A stretch of DNA of 62,728 nucleotides from contig JAFOFB010000004.1 in NCBI GenBank assembly GCA_017387505.1, forward strand, positions 1 to 62,728, written 5' to 3'. The notes beneath the pieces were generated by a model. It was not told where the DNA came from and did no database searches. It saw nothing but the letters and a program-made list of their open reading frames with translations. The first letter of the stretch is position 1, and each line of letters begins with the position of its first letter. Source of the stretch: Methanocorpusculum sp. (GTDB taxonomy: Archaea > Halobacteriota > Methanomicrobia > Methanomicrobiales > Methanocorpusculaceae). Position numbers and translations under genes: made by a program. Shown one piece after another: positions 37,039 through 45,940 of the stretch.

Positions 37039-38028
37039 TCAGAGGGCCGGATAGGTAATTCCATCCGTCTCAAAGTTTGTTCCAAAGCGTTTGTTAAACT
37101 CTAAAAGCACACTTTCAGGTGTTAAATCGAACTTGATTCCAGGATATTCCATCTTAAACAGAGCAACAGCCGCCGCACAGCTTCTTGGACCGTAAGTTAA
37201 GTCGTTTCTGATAATCCAGACCTTATTATTCTCGACTGCTGATACGCTGTCAAATCCTCTTCTGTTCTTAATCTCATTCAGGACAGCATCTGCGTTATCC
37301 ATGCTGTTTACGAGTTTTACAATAATTTCCGGACTGGATGTTACAACCCACTCATCCGAGAGCTTCTTTGCTCCGGCATCTTTCATAATGTTCTGCCCAA
37401 ATGTCCATGAGATGAGCTGCCCCATTCCTGTATCAGTGCCCTGTCCGTACCATGCGGTGTAGCTTTCCGCATAGACTGTATAGTGGGTTGAAGCAAGCAT
37501 AGATGCAGAGCGAACCTCATCCATCACTTCATTATAGTACTCGGCAATCTCTGCCGCCTGCTTCTGTTTTCCCACGAGTTTTCCAATCTCCATGATGTCT
37601 GATGCCATGGTCTCAGGCTTTGTGCAGTCCACATAAACAACCGGAATGTTTGCAGCGGCCAGGACCTCGGCATTTTTGGGTTTCGAATCGGAGTATGCCA
37701 GAACAACATCTGCACCTATCGAGATTAGATACTCAACATCCGGCTCATTCCATGCTCCGATAATTTTTGAATTCGGATAGAGCTTTACCTGACCTGCATT
37801 ATTTGCGATAGACTTTGAGATTCCAACAACTCTGTCGGCTTCTCCTAAAAGATACAATACTTCACCTGCATTGGAGTTCAGCAGAACGATATTTTCAACG
37901 TCCCTGAAAATCTCTGTAGTAGTCCCGTCAGTATTGGTAATTGAGATATCGCCAGCCTCCGGGGCAACACAGCCTGCTGTCATAATGATTAGTACGACAG
38001 CTATGACTGTCCAGAATAATTTCTTCAT
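37039..38028 (-). CDS. ABC transporter substrate-binding lipoprotein (iron/cobalamin type)
   Basis: This 329-residue protein is the periplasmic-binding component of a class III metal-chelate importer, similar to BtuF/FepB. It starts with a signal sequence ending in a lipobox-like MTAGC (Cys near residue 19), then IVLLNSNAGEVLYLLGEADRV, IIGAWNEPDVEYLISIGADV and DVVLAYSD, which are typical of the two-lobe helical-backbone fold. The start at 38028 is chosen since the extra 18 upstream residues are poorly hydrophobic and lie in the ATPase gene. It is the last gene of the permease-ATPase-binding protein unit. Whether it binds haem, cobalamin, siderophore or a tungstate-like ion is open. Confidence 0.87.
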   Translation of the reverse strand: MKKLFWTVIAVVLIIMTAGCVAPEAGDISITNTDGTTTEIFRDVENIVLLNSNAGEVLYLLGEADRVVGISKSIANNAGQVKLYPNSKIIGAWNEPDVEYLISIGADVVLAYSDSKPKNAEVLAAANIPVVYVDCTKPETMASDIMEIGKLVGKQKQAAEIAEYYNEVMDEVRSASMLASTHYTVYAESYTAWYGQGTDTGMGQLISWTFGQNIMKDAGAKKLSDEWVVTSSPEIIVKLVNSMDNADAVLNEIKNRRGFDSVSAVENNKVWIIRNDLTYGPRSCAAAVALFKMEYPGIKFDLTPESVLLEFNKRFGTNFETDGITYPAL

Positions 38029-38029
38029 A

Positions 38030-38800
38030 CTAATATGATGGTTCGTATGATAGAATAAACCTTCCCGTCTCCTTCTCCACAACTTCGGATTCTACTCCAT
38101 AAACGTCTCTGACAGCTTCTGCTGTGAGCACATCCTCAGGTTTTCCATTTGCATAGATTGCCCCGTCCTTTAAGAGAACAACATGGTCTGCATAGCGAAG
38201 TGCTAAGTTAAGGTCATGGAGGGCAACAATCATTCCTGAGTTGTTTTTGTGGACTACATCCTGCATAACAGCTAATGTCTCTAACTGATGACGAAGATCG
38301 AGTGAACTTGTCGGCTCGTCGAATAGGAAAAACTCAGGGTTCTGGGCAAGAGCTCTGGCAATGAAAACCCTCTGACGCTGACCTCCTGATAGTTCGTTTA
38401 CAAAGCGGTCTGCCAGTTCTTCAATGTGCATTGTAGATAAAGCTGCATCAACTGCCTCCAAATCCTCATCAGATACAGACCAGCTCATGTAAGGCCTGCG
38501 CCCTATTAATACCGTATCAAGAACAGATGTAAAGGATGTGTAATGGAAGTACTGCGGAACATATCCTATCATCTTTGCACGTTCAGCCTTCGAAACAGTT
38601 GTAATGTCTGTGTCGTTTACAAGGATTCTTCCACCCTTCATTGGCAGAATATCTGCGATTGTCTTAATCAGAGTGGATTTCCCTGAACCATTCGGACCAA
38701 GAAGAGCAGTGACTTTTCCAGACTCTGTTGTAAAACTTACATCCTCGAAGACAACATGCTGTCCGTACTTCTGCGTCAGATGCTCAACAGAGATTTTCAT
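38030..38800 (-). CDS. ABC transporter ATP-binding protein (FecE/BtuD type)
   Basis: This 256-residue ATPase energises the importer. Walker A is LLGPNGSGKSTLIK (about residues 33-46), the signature is NELSGGQRQRV (about 139-149) and Walker B is FFLFDEPTSSLD near 160, with the switch His in VALHDLNLA. The iron-chelate/B12 subfamily is indicated by the D-loop and overall length. Its start overlaps the permease gene by 4 bases and its stop lies 1 base before the binding-protein start. Confidence 0.92.
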   Translation of the reverse strand: MKISVEHLTQKYGQHVVFEDVSFTTESGKVTALLGPNGSGKSTLIKTIADILPMKGGRILVNDTDITTVSKAERAKMIGYVPQYFHYTSFTSVLDTVLIGRRPYMSWSVSDEDLEAVDAALSTMHIEELADRFVNELSGGQRQRVFIARALAQNPEFFLFDEPTSSLDLRHQLETLAVMQDVVHKNNSGMIVALHDLNLALRYADHVVLLKDGAIYANGKPEDVLTAEAVRDVYGVESEVVEKETGRFILSYEPSY

Positions 38801-39857
38801 GAGAGATACCTCCCGTGTCCTCTGGTGATTAAGAAGAGGAAGAAAATACCTCCAAGTACGTACATGATAACTCCAACCGGAATTTCAACCGGTGCTAAGA
38901 TGACGCGGGCAACGGTGTCAGAAACAAGGAGAATAAGAGCTCCCATTAATGCGGATGCCGGAAGAAGATATCTGTAGTCGTTTCCAATAAGCATCCGGCA
39001 GATGTGCGGAGCCATGAGGCCTACAAAACCAATGATTCCGGTAAATGCAAGACATGCGGATGCGGCAAAACTCACAATTAAGAGGCCTGTGATTCTAAAC
39101 CGGTCAACATTGATTCCTAAGTTTCTTGCAACATCATCTCCGCTTGATAAAGTGTTTAAGTCCCATGCTCTGCGTTCAATGAGTAAGAAGCAGATGAGAA
39201 CAACCGGCGTTAAGATGAAGATGGTCTGCCAGGTAGCTCCCCACATACCTCCCATCATCCAGGTTACAATCTCACGAAGAGCATCATCGTTTGATACATA
39301 TTTGAGAGCTAAATCTGGTGTGCGCGGGATATGAAGTAGACCAGAACCACACTGAGCCATCCAAACAGGAATGCAGAGAGAATAAGCATCAGGGATTTTG
39401 TGGTGAACTCGAATCCGAGAAATACAACAGAGCCTGCAAAAAATGCTCCAAAAACGGCAGGTCCTAAAACAATCATCAGTGCAGCACCAAATGATGCGGC
39501 AGATGAAAGTCCAAGGGTGAATGGTGATACAAGAGGGTTTCGAAGAAGCCCTTGCATCACAGCCCCGGCTGCGGCTAAAGCAACACCGGTTAATACAGCA
39601 AGAAGGATACGCGGCATTCTAAAGTTTAGAATGATATCTGCCGTACCATCAGGAGAGTTGATAAGTCCCGGGAAAAGCGCGTTCACTAATGATGCCATGA
39701 CTTCTGTCGGCGGAATAAACACAGAACCGATTCCAAGAGCCAGAATCATCGAAAGAACAAGTAAAACAGCGAGAATAATTATCACAGACATCTTACGTCT
39801 GCTGACTTCGTGATACTTTCCTGCTGTTTTATTCATATTTTGTGCGGGACTTGACAT
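38797..39857 (-). pseudogene. FecCD-type ABC permease, frameshifted
   Basis: The permease is present as two overlapping fragments on the minus strand. The N-terminal fragment (39857-39309, 182 residues, five or so membrane spans) runs to VVLVYFISR and then meets a stop; the C-terminal fragment (39360-38797) resumes at RTPDLALKYVSNDD with the rest of the permease, including GIIGFVGLMAPHICRM. Joining the two gives a normal length of about 345 residues if one base is restored near 39320-39331 (the CCCGCGC stretch on the minus strand). There is no slippery heptamer to suggest programmed frameshifting. It is either a sequencing or assembly error or a recent inactivating mutation of the importer. 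Confidence 0.8.
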
Positions 39858-39981
39858 GTGTTAGTAGTAATTGGATTTTGAAGGATTTAAAACAGACAGT
39901 ATGAATTATTTTCAAAAGCGTAAAACTCAGGGGTTTCAGTCAGCACCATTAATCATCTTCCACACCAAATGATACAGTATA

Positions 39982-40986
39982 ATGTCTGTCGCACTCTTAA
40001 CAAATGCGCAGGAAAAAGCGGCATACCGTGAATATGAAGCCGCAGAAAACCTCTTCCGCGAATATCTTAAGGATAACGAAACCGATGTATCTGCATGGGC
40101 TGACCTTGGATATGTTCTTTTAAAACAGCAGAAACTCTACGAATCTGGAGATGCATATGCCGCTGCATATGATTTAGAGCCGGAGAATCCAAAATACATC
40201 AACCTGCTTGGAGATGCATTGGCTGAGCTTCACCAGTTCGAAGAAGCAAAGCTTCTCTTCGAAAAGGCTTCCAAAATCTCAGGCAATCCGCGCTGTAACA
40301 TTCGTGTTGGTGATATGCTTGGCAAGATGGGAAAGTATGACGAAGCACTTGTCCTCTACTCTCTTCTTGCCGCAGACAACCCGGAAGACCCTGTTTTCCA
40401 GCACAGAATGGTTAAGGTCTATGAAGCCTTAGGCCGTCCTGCTGATGCCGCATCAGCTCTTGCACGCGAGATGGAACTGCGCGAAAAAATTGTTCAGTCA
40501 AATCCGGGTGCCAAAGATTGGCTTATGTATGCCGATACAAAGGCACGCTTATCTCTCTGGGCGGATGCTGAATATGCACTCCGTAAGTCTCTTGAGTTAG
40601 AAGAGACTGCTGAGACTCATTTAAGAATCGGTGCTGTCCTTGTTATGCAGAAAAAGACAGAGGAAGGTCTGCTCGAGTTTGCAAAGGCTGCTGCTTTCGA
40701 TTCCGAGGACTTTGCATTCCTTATGATGCAGGCAGATGTCTTAACCCGTCTGGAACTTTTCGAAGAGTCGATTCACTACTACAGCAAAGCCCTGGAGCTT
40801 AGAAGCGTCCACGCTGATGCATGGGCAGGTATTGCTTATGATCTCCTGAAGATGGGACAGATTGAGGAAGCAAAGGCATTCTTCGAGATGGCAAAAGCTT
40901 CGTCTTCTGTCAGAGAACTTCCGTGGGCAGATAAGCTTCACAAGAGCGAGAAGACAAACGCACTTGATGCCGCATTAAAGGAATAA
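39982..40986 (+). CDS. tetratricopeptide repeat protein
   Basis: This 334-residue soluble protein is built from about eight TPR units of ~34 residues (for example DVSAWADLGYVLLKQQKLYE near residue 36 and AWAGIAYDLLKMGQIEEAKA near 280). TPR proteins act as docking scaffolds for complexes. It has no signal peptide, so it is cytosolic. It is followed 2 bases later by larB, which points to joint expression, though no known link exists between this TPR protein and LarB. Promoter upstream is divergent from the ABC importer. Confidence 0.85.
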   Translation: MSVALLTNAQEKAAYREYEAAENLFREYLKDNETDVSAWADLGYVLLKQQKLYESGDAYAAAYDLEPENPKYINLLGDALAELHQFEEAKLLFEKASKISGNPRCNIRVGDMLGKMGKYDEALVLYSLLAADNPEDPVFQHRMVKVYEALGRPADAASALAREMELREKIVQSNPGAKDWLMYADTKARLSLWADAEYALRKSLELEETAETHLRIGAVLVMQKKTEEGLLEFAKAAAFDSEDFAFLMMQADVLTRLELFEESIHYYSKALELRSVHADAWAGIAYDLLKMGQIEEAKAFFEMAKASSSVRELPWADKLHKSEKTNALDAALKE

Positions 40987-40988
40987 TT

Positions 40989-41762
40989 ATGGACAAAGCA
41001 GATATTCTCCGCGCAGTAGCAGATGGAAGCCTCTCTGTAGAAGAGGCTGAATCTCTTCTATCGAAACCGGCTGTTTCAAAGGTAGGAGACGTTGCAAATC
41101 TCGATCTTGAGCGTGCTTCAAGATGCGGGATGCCGGAGATTGTTTTAGCCGAAGGAAAGGATACTGATTCTCTTGTGCAGATTATGCACAACTTTGTAAA
41201 TGCCGCAGGACGATGTGTTGCATCACGTATCACAGCAGAGCAGACCAAAGCTGTCTGTGCGGCACTTCCGGACGGAGTGGAAGCAGAGTTTCGTGAGGCT
41301 GGAAATATTCTGATTTTAACTGACGGCACAGTTCCAAAACCGTCTGGAGGAAAGGTGGCTGTGCTTACTGCTGGAACATCTGATATCCGTGTCGCAGAAG
41401 AAGCCCGGGCAATCGCCGAGGAGATGGGTGCAGAGGTTGTTACAGCCTACGATGTCGGAGTTGCCGGAATTCACAGGCTTTTCCCGGCACTTGAGAAGGT
41501 TTCAGGTGCTGATGTTTATGTTGTCTGTGCAGGAAGAGAAGGAACACTTCCCTCAGTTGTCGCAGGATTAGTTGACAAACCTGTAATTGGAGTTCCGGTC
41601 TCTACCGGATATGGTTACATGGGTCATGGTCAGGCGGCTCTGGCATCAATGCTTCAGTCATGTGCGGTGATTACTGTTGTAAATATTGATGCAGGATTTA
41701 CCGCCGGGGCGTTTGCGGCTAGAACTGCTGCTTTAATTGCAGAAGCGAGGAATACAAAATGA
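40989..41762 (+). CDS. larB: pyridinium-3,5-biscarboxylic acid mononucleotide synthase
   Basis: LarB carboxylates and hydrolyses nicotinic acid adenine dinucleotide, the first step toward the nickel pincer cofactor of lactate racemase-type enzymes. The 257-residue protein belongs to the LarB/AIR carboxylase-like family: [17 protein letters not shown] near residues 121-137, [12 protein letters not shown] near 155 and [13 protein letters not shown] near 197. The N-terminal helix pair ([20 protein letters not shown]) is typical. larC and larE are not seen in this window. Its stop overlaps the nadM start (ATGA), linking production of the dinucleotide to its use. Confidence 0.9.
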   Translation: MDKADILRAVADGSLSVEEAESLLSKPAVSKVGDVANLDLERASRCGMPEIVLAEGKDTDSLVQIMHNFVNAAGRCVASRITAEQTKAVCAALPDGVEAEFREAGNILILTDGTVPKPSGGKVAVLTAGTSDIRVAEEARAIAEEMGAEVVTAYDVGVAGIHRLFPALEKVSGADVYVVCAGREGTLPSVVAGLVDKPVIGVPVSTGYGYMGHGQAALASMLQSCAVITVVNIDAGFTAGAFAARTAALIAEARNTK

Positions 41763-42268
41763 AGCGCGGACTCTATGTCGGAAGATTTCAGCCGTTCCAT
41801 AACGGTCACAAGGCAGTAATCGACGGACTTTGCGAAGAGGTTGACGAGTTAATTATTGGTATTGGAAGTGCTCAGATGAGTCATGACCTTCGCCATCCTT
41901 TCACTGCAGGCGAGCGTGTTTTGATGATTCGGCGTGCCTTATCTGATGCAAAGATTCCGCTCTACATTATCCCGCTTGAGGATATCAAGAGAAATGCTCT
42001 CTGGGTATCTCATGTCAGGTCAATGGTTCCGCCATTTGATGCGGTCTATACATCAAATCCGCTTGTAATCCGTCTCTTTGAGGAGGCTGGAATTCCTGTT
42101 GAGTCTCCGCCTATGTATCAGAGAGAGTCTCTTTCCGGAACAGCTATCAGACAGAAAATGCTTGATGGAGGCGACTGGAAAAAGTATATCCCGAAAGCAG
42201 CGGCAGAGGTTATTGAATCTGTCGGCGGCGTAGAGAGACTTTGCGACATCGCAAAGACTGATGAATAA
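41759..42268 (+). CDS. nadM: nicotinamide-nucleotide adenylyltransferase (archaeal NadM)
   Basis: This 169-residue enzyme joins ATP with nicotinamide or nicotinic acid mononucleotide to make NAD or its deamido form. It begins with the nucleotidyltransferase motif [16 protein letters not shown] (HxGH-like HNGH), has [22 protein letters not shown] near residue 32-53 and [13 protein letters not shown] near 123, all typical of archaeal NadM. It overlaps larB by 4 bases. Followed by a T-rich stretch (42272-42279), then the superoxide reductase promoter. Confidence 0.94.
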   Translation: MKRGLYVGRFQPFHNGHKAVIDGLCEEVDELIIGIGSAQMSHDLRHPFTAGERVLMIRRALSDAKIPLYIIPLEDIKRNALWVSHVRSMVPPFDAVYTSNPLVIRLFEEAGIPVESPPMYQRESLSGTAIRQKMLDGGDWKKYIPKAAAEVIESVGGVERLCDIAKTDE

Positions 42269-42300
42269 TTCTCTTTTTTCACTGTTACCTCTATACGAAT

Positions 42301-42312
42301 CTATTTATTTTA
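42301..42312 (+). promoter_or_regulatory. TATA region of the superoxide reductase gene
   Basis: CTATTTATTTTA lies 20-31 bases before the ATG at 42332. Transcription would start close to the start codon, giving a very short or absent leader with AAGTAAGG as the only upstream purine-rich run. Confidence 0.5.
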
Positions 42313-42331
42313 CCCTCTCCTAAAGTAAGGT

Positions 42332-42709
42332 ATGGCAAAATCACACAAGGCATACAAATGTGAAGCATGCGGAAACATCGTCTTTGTCTTAAACGCAGCA
42401 GCACCGGAAATCGAATGCTGCGGAGCAGAGATGGTCGAGCTCGTCCCAAACACCACTGATGCAGCAGTCGAAAAGCACGTTCCGGCAGTCGAAAAGACCG
42501 CAGACGGATTCAAGATTACTGTTGGCTCTGTTCCCCACCCTATGGACGCAGACCACTACATCCAGTGGATTACCTTCGTTGCAGACGATGGAATTACCTA
42601 CCGCAAGTTCTTAGCTCCGGGAGAGGCTCCGGAAATGATTATCAAGACTGACGCCGCAGGCGGAAAAGCATACGAATACTGCAATAAACACGGACTCTGG
42701 GCAACCTAG
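42332..42709 (+). CDS. desulfoferrodoxin (superoxide reductase)
   Basis: This 125-residue protein reduces superoxide to peroxide, a defence of anaerobes. It is the two-iron type: an N-terminal desulforedoxin-like iron site from KCEACGN and ECCGAEM (CxxC and CC), and the catalytic site from VPHPMDADHYIQW (His residues) and YCNKHGLW (Cys-His). The Glu-Lys of HVPAVEK near residue 50 matches the conserved active-site loop. It has its own TATA element and ends in a run of seven T. No other oxygen-defence gene is adjacent. Confidence 0.93.
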   Translation: MAKSHKAYKCEACGNIVFVLNAAAPEIECCGAEMVELVPNTTDAAVEKHVPAVEKTADGFKITVGSVPHPMDADHYIQWITFVADDGITYRKFLAPGEAPEMIIKTDAAGGKAYEYCNKHGLWAT

Positions 42710-42715
42710 TAATCC

Positions 42716-42722
42716 TTTTTTT
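42716..42722 (+). terminator. oligo-T terminator after superoxide reductase
   Basis: Seven T residues begin 7 bases after the stop. No stable hairpin precedes them. Confidence 0.5.
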
Positions 42723-42759
42723 CATCACTCTTTAATTCTCCAACAGCAAATAATTGGAT

Positions 42760-43638
42760 ATGATTTTTTCTGACGTACTGCGCGGAATCTGTATGGCTGT
42801 AGCCGACAGTGTTCCTGGAGTATCAGGCGGAACTATAGCCTTTCTTTTAGGGTTTTACGAGAAGTTTGTAACATCAGTAAATGACTTTCTCTTAGGTCCT
42901 CTGGAAAATAAGATTGCATCTTTACCGTTTTTGATTAAGCTTGGATGCGGATGGGCCGGAGGTTTTGTTGTCTGTGCGATGCTTCTCTCCGAACTCTTTG
43001 ATGTCTATATCTATGAACTGAGTTCATTATTCCTGGGTCTCACTCTTCTTGCGATTCCAATAGTTATCGCCGAGGAAAAAGAGGCTTTGAGAGGTAAATA
43101 CCAGTGGATTATATTTACAATACTTGGTGCGGCACTTGTCCCTCTAATGGTTCATCTGAATTCATCATTCGGTGCTGTTGATTTAACTGCCTTGAATCCT
43201 TCCCTGGCTCTTCTTCTCTTCATTGCAGGAGCTTTGGCTGTGTCTGTTATGATTATTCCAGGAATTTCCGGATCAACACTTCTCTTAATCTTCGGGCTGT
43301 ATGTTCCGCTGATTTCCGCGGTCTCTTCTGTTGTACATCTTGAGTTTGCGTATATTCCGTCTCTTTGTATATTCGGTGTCGGTGCTGTTCTTGGTCTGGC
43401 TCTTTGTACAAAGGTCATTCGTGTATGTTATGCAAGATTTAGACCGCAGCTTATGTATCTTGTTGTTGGTCTTCTGATTGGTTCACTTTATGCAATCTCC
43501 AAAGGTGCAGAGACGCTTTCCAAGCCTCTTCCGGCATTAGGCCTTGAGACGTTTAGTGTTGTCTTCTTTATTCTCGGTATTCTGATTATGGTTCTTCTTC
43601 ACTGGTTGAAGAGAAGAGCTCAGCAGAAGACTGAATAA
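42760..43638 (+). CDS. DUF368 membrane protein, likely polyprenyl-phosphate translocase
   Basis: This 292-residue polytopic membrane protein belongs to DUF368. Two related motifs, DSVPGVSGGTIAFLLGFYEK near residue 14 and MIIPGISGSTLLLIFGLY near 165, show the internal duplication of the family. In bacteria DUF368 proteins (PopT) return undecaprenyl phosphate across the membrane. In an archaeon the carrier would be dolichyl or a similar polyprenyl phosphate used in glycosylation, which is an inference. The ATG at 42760 is taken; an in-frame TTG lies 2 codons upstream. It stands alone between SOR and thrS. Confidence 0.85.
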   Translation: MIFSDVLRGICMAVADSVPGVSGGTIAFLLGFYEKFVTSVNDFLLGPLENKIASLPFLIKLGCGWAGGFVVCAMLLSELFDVYIYELSSLFLGLTLLAIPIVIAEEKEALRGKYQWIIFTILGAALVPLMVHLNSSFGAVDLTALNPSLALLLFIAGALAVSVMIIPGISGSTLLLIFGLYVPLISAVSSVVHLEFAYIPSLCIFGVGAVLGLALCTKVIRVCYARFRPQLMYLVVGLLIGSLYAISKGAETLSKPLPALGLETFSVVFFILGILIMVLLHWLKRRAQQKTE

Positions 43639-43686
43639 TCTCTTTTTGAAGGATATCTCAAACGAAATGAATATCCTTCAGCAATC

Positions 43687-43699
43687 ATAAATATATAAG
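43687..43699 (+). promoter_or_regulatory. TATA box of thrS
   Basis: ATAAATATATAAG is a very good archaeal TATA element 56-68 bases before the thrS ATG. Transcription would start around 43720, leaving a ~35-base leader that contains an AAGGAG ribosome-binding site. Confidence 0.65.
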
Positions 43700-43754
43700 A
43701 ATCTCTGAGCTTACAGCATCGACCTTCCGATGCACAGAAGGAGCAATATCGCAC

Positions 43755-45515
43755 ATGAAAGTCATATACAGCGACGGAAAAACCGGCGAGTGTCCAAAAG
43801 AGGAAGAACTCAATGTCATTCGCCATACTGCAGCCCACATCTTAGCCCAGGCCGTAAAGCATCTTTACCCGCATGCGGCATTCGCATACGGTCCGGCAAC
43901 AGAAAAGGGATTCTACTATGATGTTGATTTAGGCGATGTCAAACTCTCCGATACTGACCTTCCGGCAATCGAAGCAGAAATGCGCAAGATTGTCAAGGCA
44001 AACCTTCCGCTCAAGCCGTTCATTCTCCCGCGTGATGAAGCACTCAAATTCATGGAGGAGAGAAACGAGCCGTACAAGGTTGAGCACATTGGTGATTTAG
44101 ACGAGAGCGAGCCGCTTAGTTTCTTCGAGCAGGGCGATTATGTTGATATGTGCCTTGGCCCGCACTTAACCTCCACCCAGTCCTTAAAGGCATTCAAGCT
44201 CACCGGACTTTCCGGAGCATACTGGAAGAACGACAGCAAGAACAAGATGCTGACCAGAATCAATGGTACTGCATTCCCGTCCGCAAAGGAACTTGAAGAG
44301 TTCTTAAAGCTCCAGGAAGAGGCCGAGCGCCGCGACCACAGAAAGATTGGAAAGGACATGAAGCTGTTCATGTTCGAGGATGTTGCACCGGGATTCCCGT
44401 TCTTTATGCCGAATGGTATGATTGTCAGAAACTCTCTTCTCGAGTACTGGCGCGATCTCCACCAGGCAAACGGATATCAGGAAATCAACACTCCGCTTAT
44501 CATGAACCGTTGTCTCTGGGAAACCAGCGGTCACTGGGATCACTACAAGGACAATATGTATGCAACCTGCATCGATGAGGAAGACTTCTGCATTAAGCCG
44601 ATGAACTGTCCGGGCAGTGTTTTAATCTACGCAAGCGAGCCGCACAGCTACAGAGAGCTTCCAATGCGCCTTGCAGAACTTGGAACTGTCCACCGTCACG
44701 AGCTTAAAGGTACTCTGCACGGTTTGTTCCGTGTCAGATCCTTCACTCAGGATGATGCACATATCTTCATGAGACGCGACCAGATTGCAGAGGAAATCGC
44801 ACGCGTTGTAAACCTCATTGATACTGTTTACTCCAAGTTCGGTTTCGAGTACTTCCTTGAGCTCTCCACAAGACCTGAAGACAGCATGGGTTCTGATGAG
44901 GACTGGGAAGCAGCAACCAACGGTCTGAAGAATGCTCTCGAGACCTTAAACCTCCCGTACACCATTAACGAAGGTGACGGTGCATTCTACGGTCCGAAGA
45001 TTGACTTCCACTTAAGAGACTGTCTTGGAAGAACCTGGCAGTGCGGTACTATCCAGCTCGACTTCCAGATGCCGATTAACTTCGACTTAACCTATGTCGA
45101 TGAGAACGACGAGAGACCAAGACCGATTATGATTCACCGCGTCTGCTTCGGTTCTATCGAGCGTTTTATTGGTATCTTAACTGAGCACTTCGCCGGAAGA
45201 TTCCCTGTCTGGCTTGCTCCGATGCAGGCAAAGGTTCTTCAGGTCTCTCAGAAGAGTGCTGAGTATGCAGAGAAGGTTTACCAGATGTTAAAGGACGCAA
45301 AGGTTCGTGTCGAGCTTGACAACAGAAACGAGAAGATTGGATACATGATTCGTCAGGCTCAGTACACCGAGCGTGTTCCGTATATGATTATCATCGGTGA
45401 GAAAGAGGTCGAGACTGGAACTGTTTCTGTTAGAACCCGTGACAGCAAGACTGTAACTATGACCGCTGAAGAGTTCGTCGAGAAGATTACCTCAGAGATT
45501 CGCGAGAGAGCATAA
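43755..45515 (+). CDS. thrS: threonyl-tRNA synthetase, bacterial type without TGS domain
   Basis: ThrRS charges tRNA-Thr. The 586-residue enzyme is of the bacterial/eukaryotic kind: after a short N-terminus it has the N2 editing domain with IRHTAAHILAQAVKHLYP (about residues 22-39) and GDYVDMCLGPHL (about 125-136), and then the class II core with MNCPGSVLIY and VHRHELKGTLHGLFRVRSFT, and the anticodon-binding domain at the end. Most archaeal ThrRS instead carry a D-Tyr-deacylase-like editing domain. The usual N-terminal TGS domain of bacterial ThrRS is missing; the ATG at 43755 fits the promoter and ribosome-binding site. Acquisition from bacteria is likely. Confidence 0.95.
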   Translation: MKVIYSDGKTGECPKEEELNVIRHTAAHILAQAVKHLYPHAAFAYGPATEKGFYYDVDLGDVKLSDTDLPAIEAEMRKIVKANLPLKPFILPRDEALKFMEERNEPYKVEHIGDLDESEPLSFFEQGDYVDMCLGPHLTSTQSLKAFKLTGLSGAYWKNDSKNKMLTRINGTAFPSAKELEEFLKLQEEAERRDHRKIGKDMKLFMFEDVAPGFPFFMPNGMIVRNSLLEYWRDLHQANGYQEINTPLIMNRCLWETSGHWDHYKDNMYATCIDEEDFCIKPMNCPGSVLIYASEPHSYRELPMRLAELGTVHRHELKGTLHGLFRVRSFTQDDAHIFMRRDQIAEEIARVVNLIDTVYSKFGFEYFLELSTRPEDSMGSDEDWEAATNGLKNALETLNLPYTINEGDGAFYGPKIDFHLRDCLGRTWQCGTIQLDFQMPINFDLTYVDENDERPRPIMIHRVCFGSIERFIGILTEHFAGRFPVWLAPMQAKVLQVSQKSAEYAEKVYQMLKDAKVRVELDNRNEKIGYMIRQAQYTERVPYMIIIGEKEVETGTVSVRTRDSKTVTMTAEEFVEKITSEIRERA

Positions 45516-45535
45516 GGCCCTCTCTGCTTTTTTTT
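45505..45535 (+). terminator. hairpin plus T-run terminator of thrS
   Basis: AGAGAG (45505-45510, inside the last codons of thrS) can pair with CTCTCT (45520-45525), followed by eight T residues at 45528-45535. The 135-base gap that follows holds the gatC leader with an ATACTA/TAGTAT inverted repeat at 45591-45605 and no gene. Confidence 0.55.
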
Positions 45536-45670
45536 ACACGCATATCTACGCGTGACCCATACTAATCACCCACATACTCAACAGTATTCTATACTATTAT
45601 AGTATCTCATGTCGTCAGGTTTATCACGCGGAAGAATTAAACGTGTACACCATAACTTCGAATCAGACCT

Positions 45671-45940
45671 ATGATAACTGAAGAAGACGTAATCCAGATT
45701 GCCGGTCTTGCAGACTTAAGCGTCCCGCAGAGTGAGCTTACTGCATTTACCGGTTCATTCAACTCAATCTTAGAATACTTCGACATCTTAGACACCTTAG
45801 AAATTGAAGGTTCCTTAGAGAGAACTCTCTTCAACGTCTTCCGCGAGGATGAAGTAACCGAATCTCTCCCGCAGGAAGATGCCTTAAAGAACTCTCACAA
45901 CCCTGAAGACGGATACATCCGTGCACCAAAGGTGGTCTAA
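45671..45940 (+). CDS. gatC: aspartyl/glutamyl-tRNA amidotransferase subunit C
   Basis: GatC is the small linker subunit that stabilises GatA with GatB. The 89-residue product shows the family pattern ITEEDVIQIAGLADLSVPQ, then SFNSILEYFDILDTLE and the C-terminal REDEVTESLPQEDAL. The end, DGYIRAPKVV, is typical. It is the first gene of gatC-gatA-gatB; gatA begins at the base after its stop. In an organism that also has GatDE, the GatCAB enzyme most likely converts Asp-tRNA(Asn) to Asn-tRNA(Asn). Confidence 0.92.
   Translation: MITEEDVIQIAGLADLSVPQSELTAFTGSFNSILEYFDILDTLEIEGSLERTLFNVFREDEVTESLPQEDALKNSHNPEDGYIRAPKVV

Noticed and set aside
39309-39360. Programmed frameshift in the ABC permease
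   Set aside because: No slippery heptamer or downstream structure is evident; a one-base loss explains the two frames better.
43640-43754. T-box-like leader ahead of thrS
   Set aside because: The TATA box leaves a leader of only about 35 bases, too short, and T-boxes are a bacterial device.
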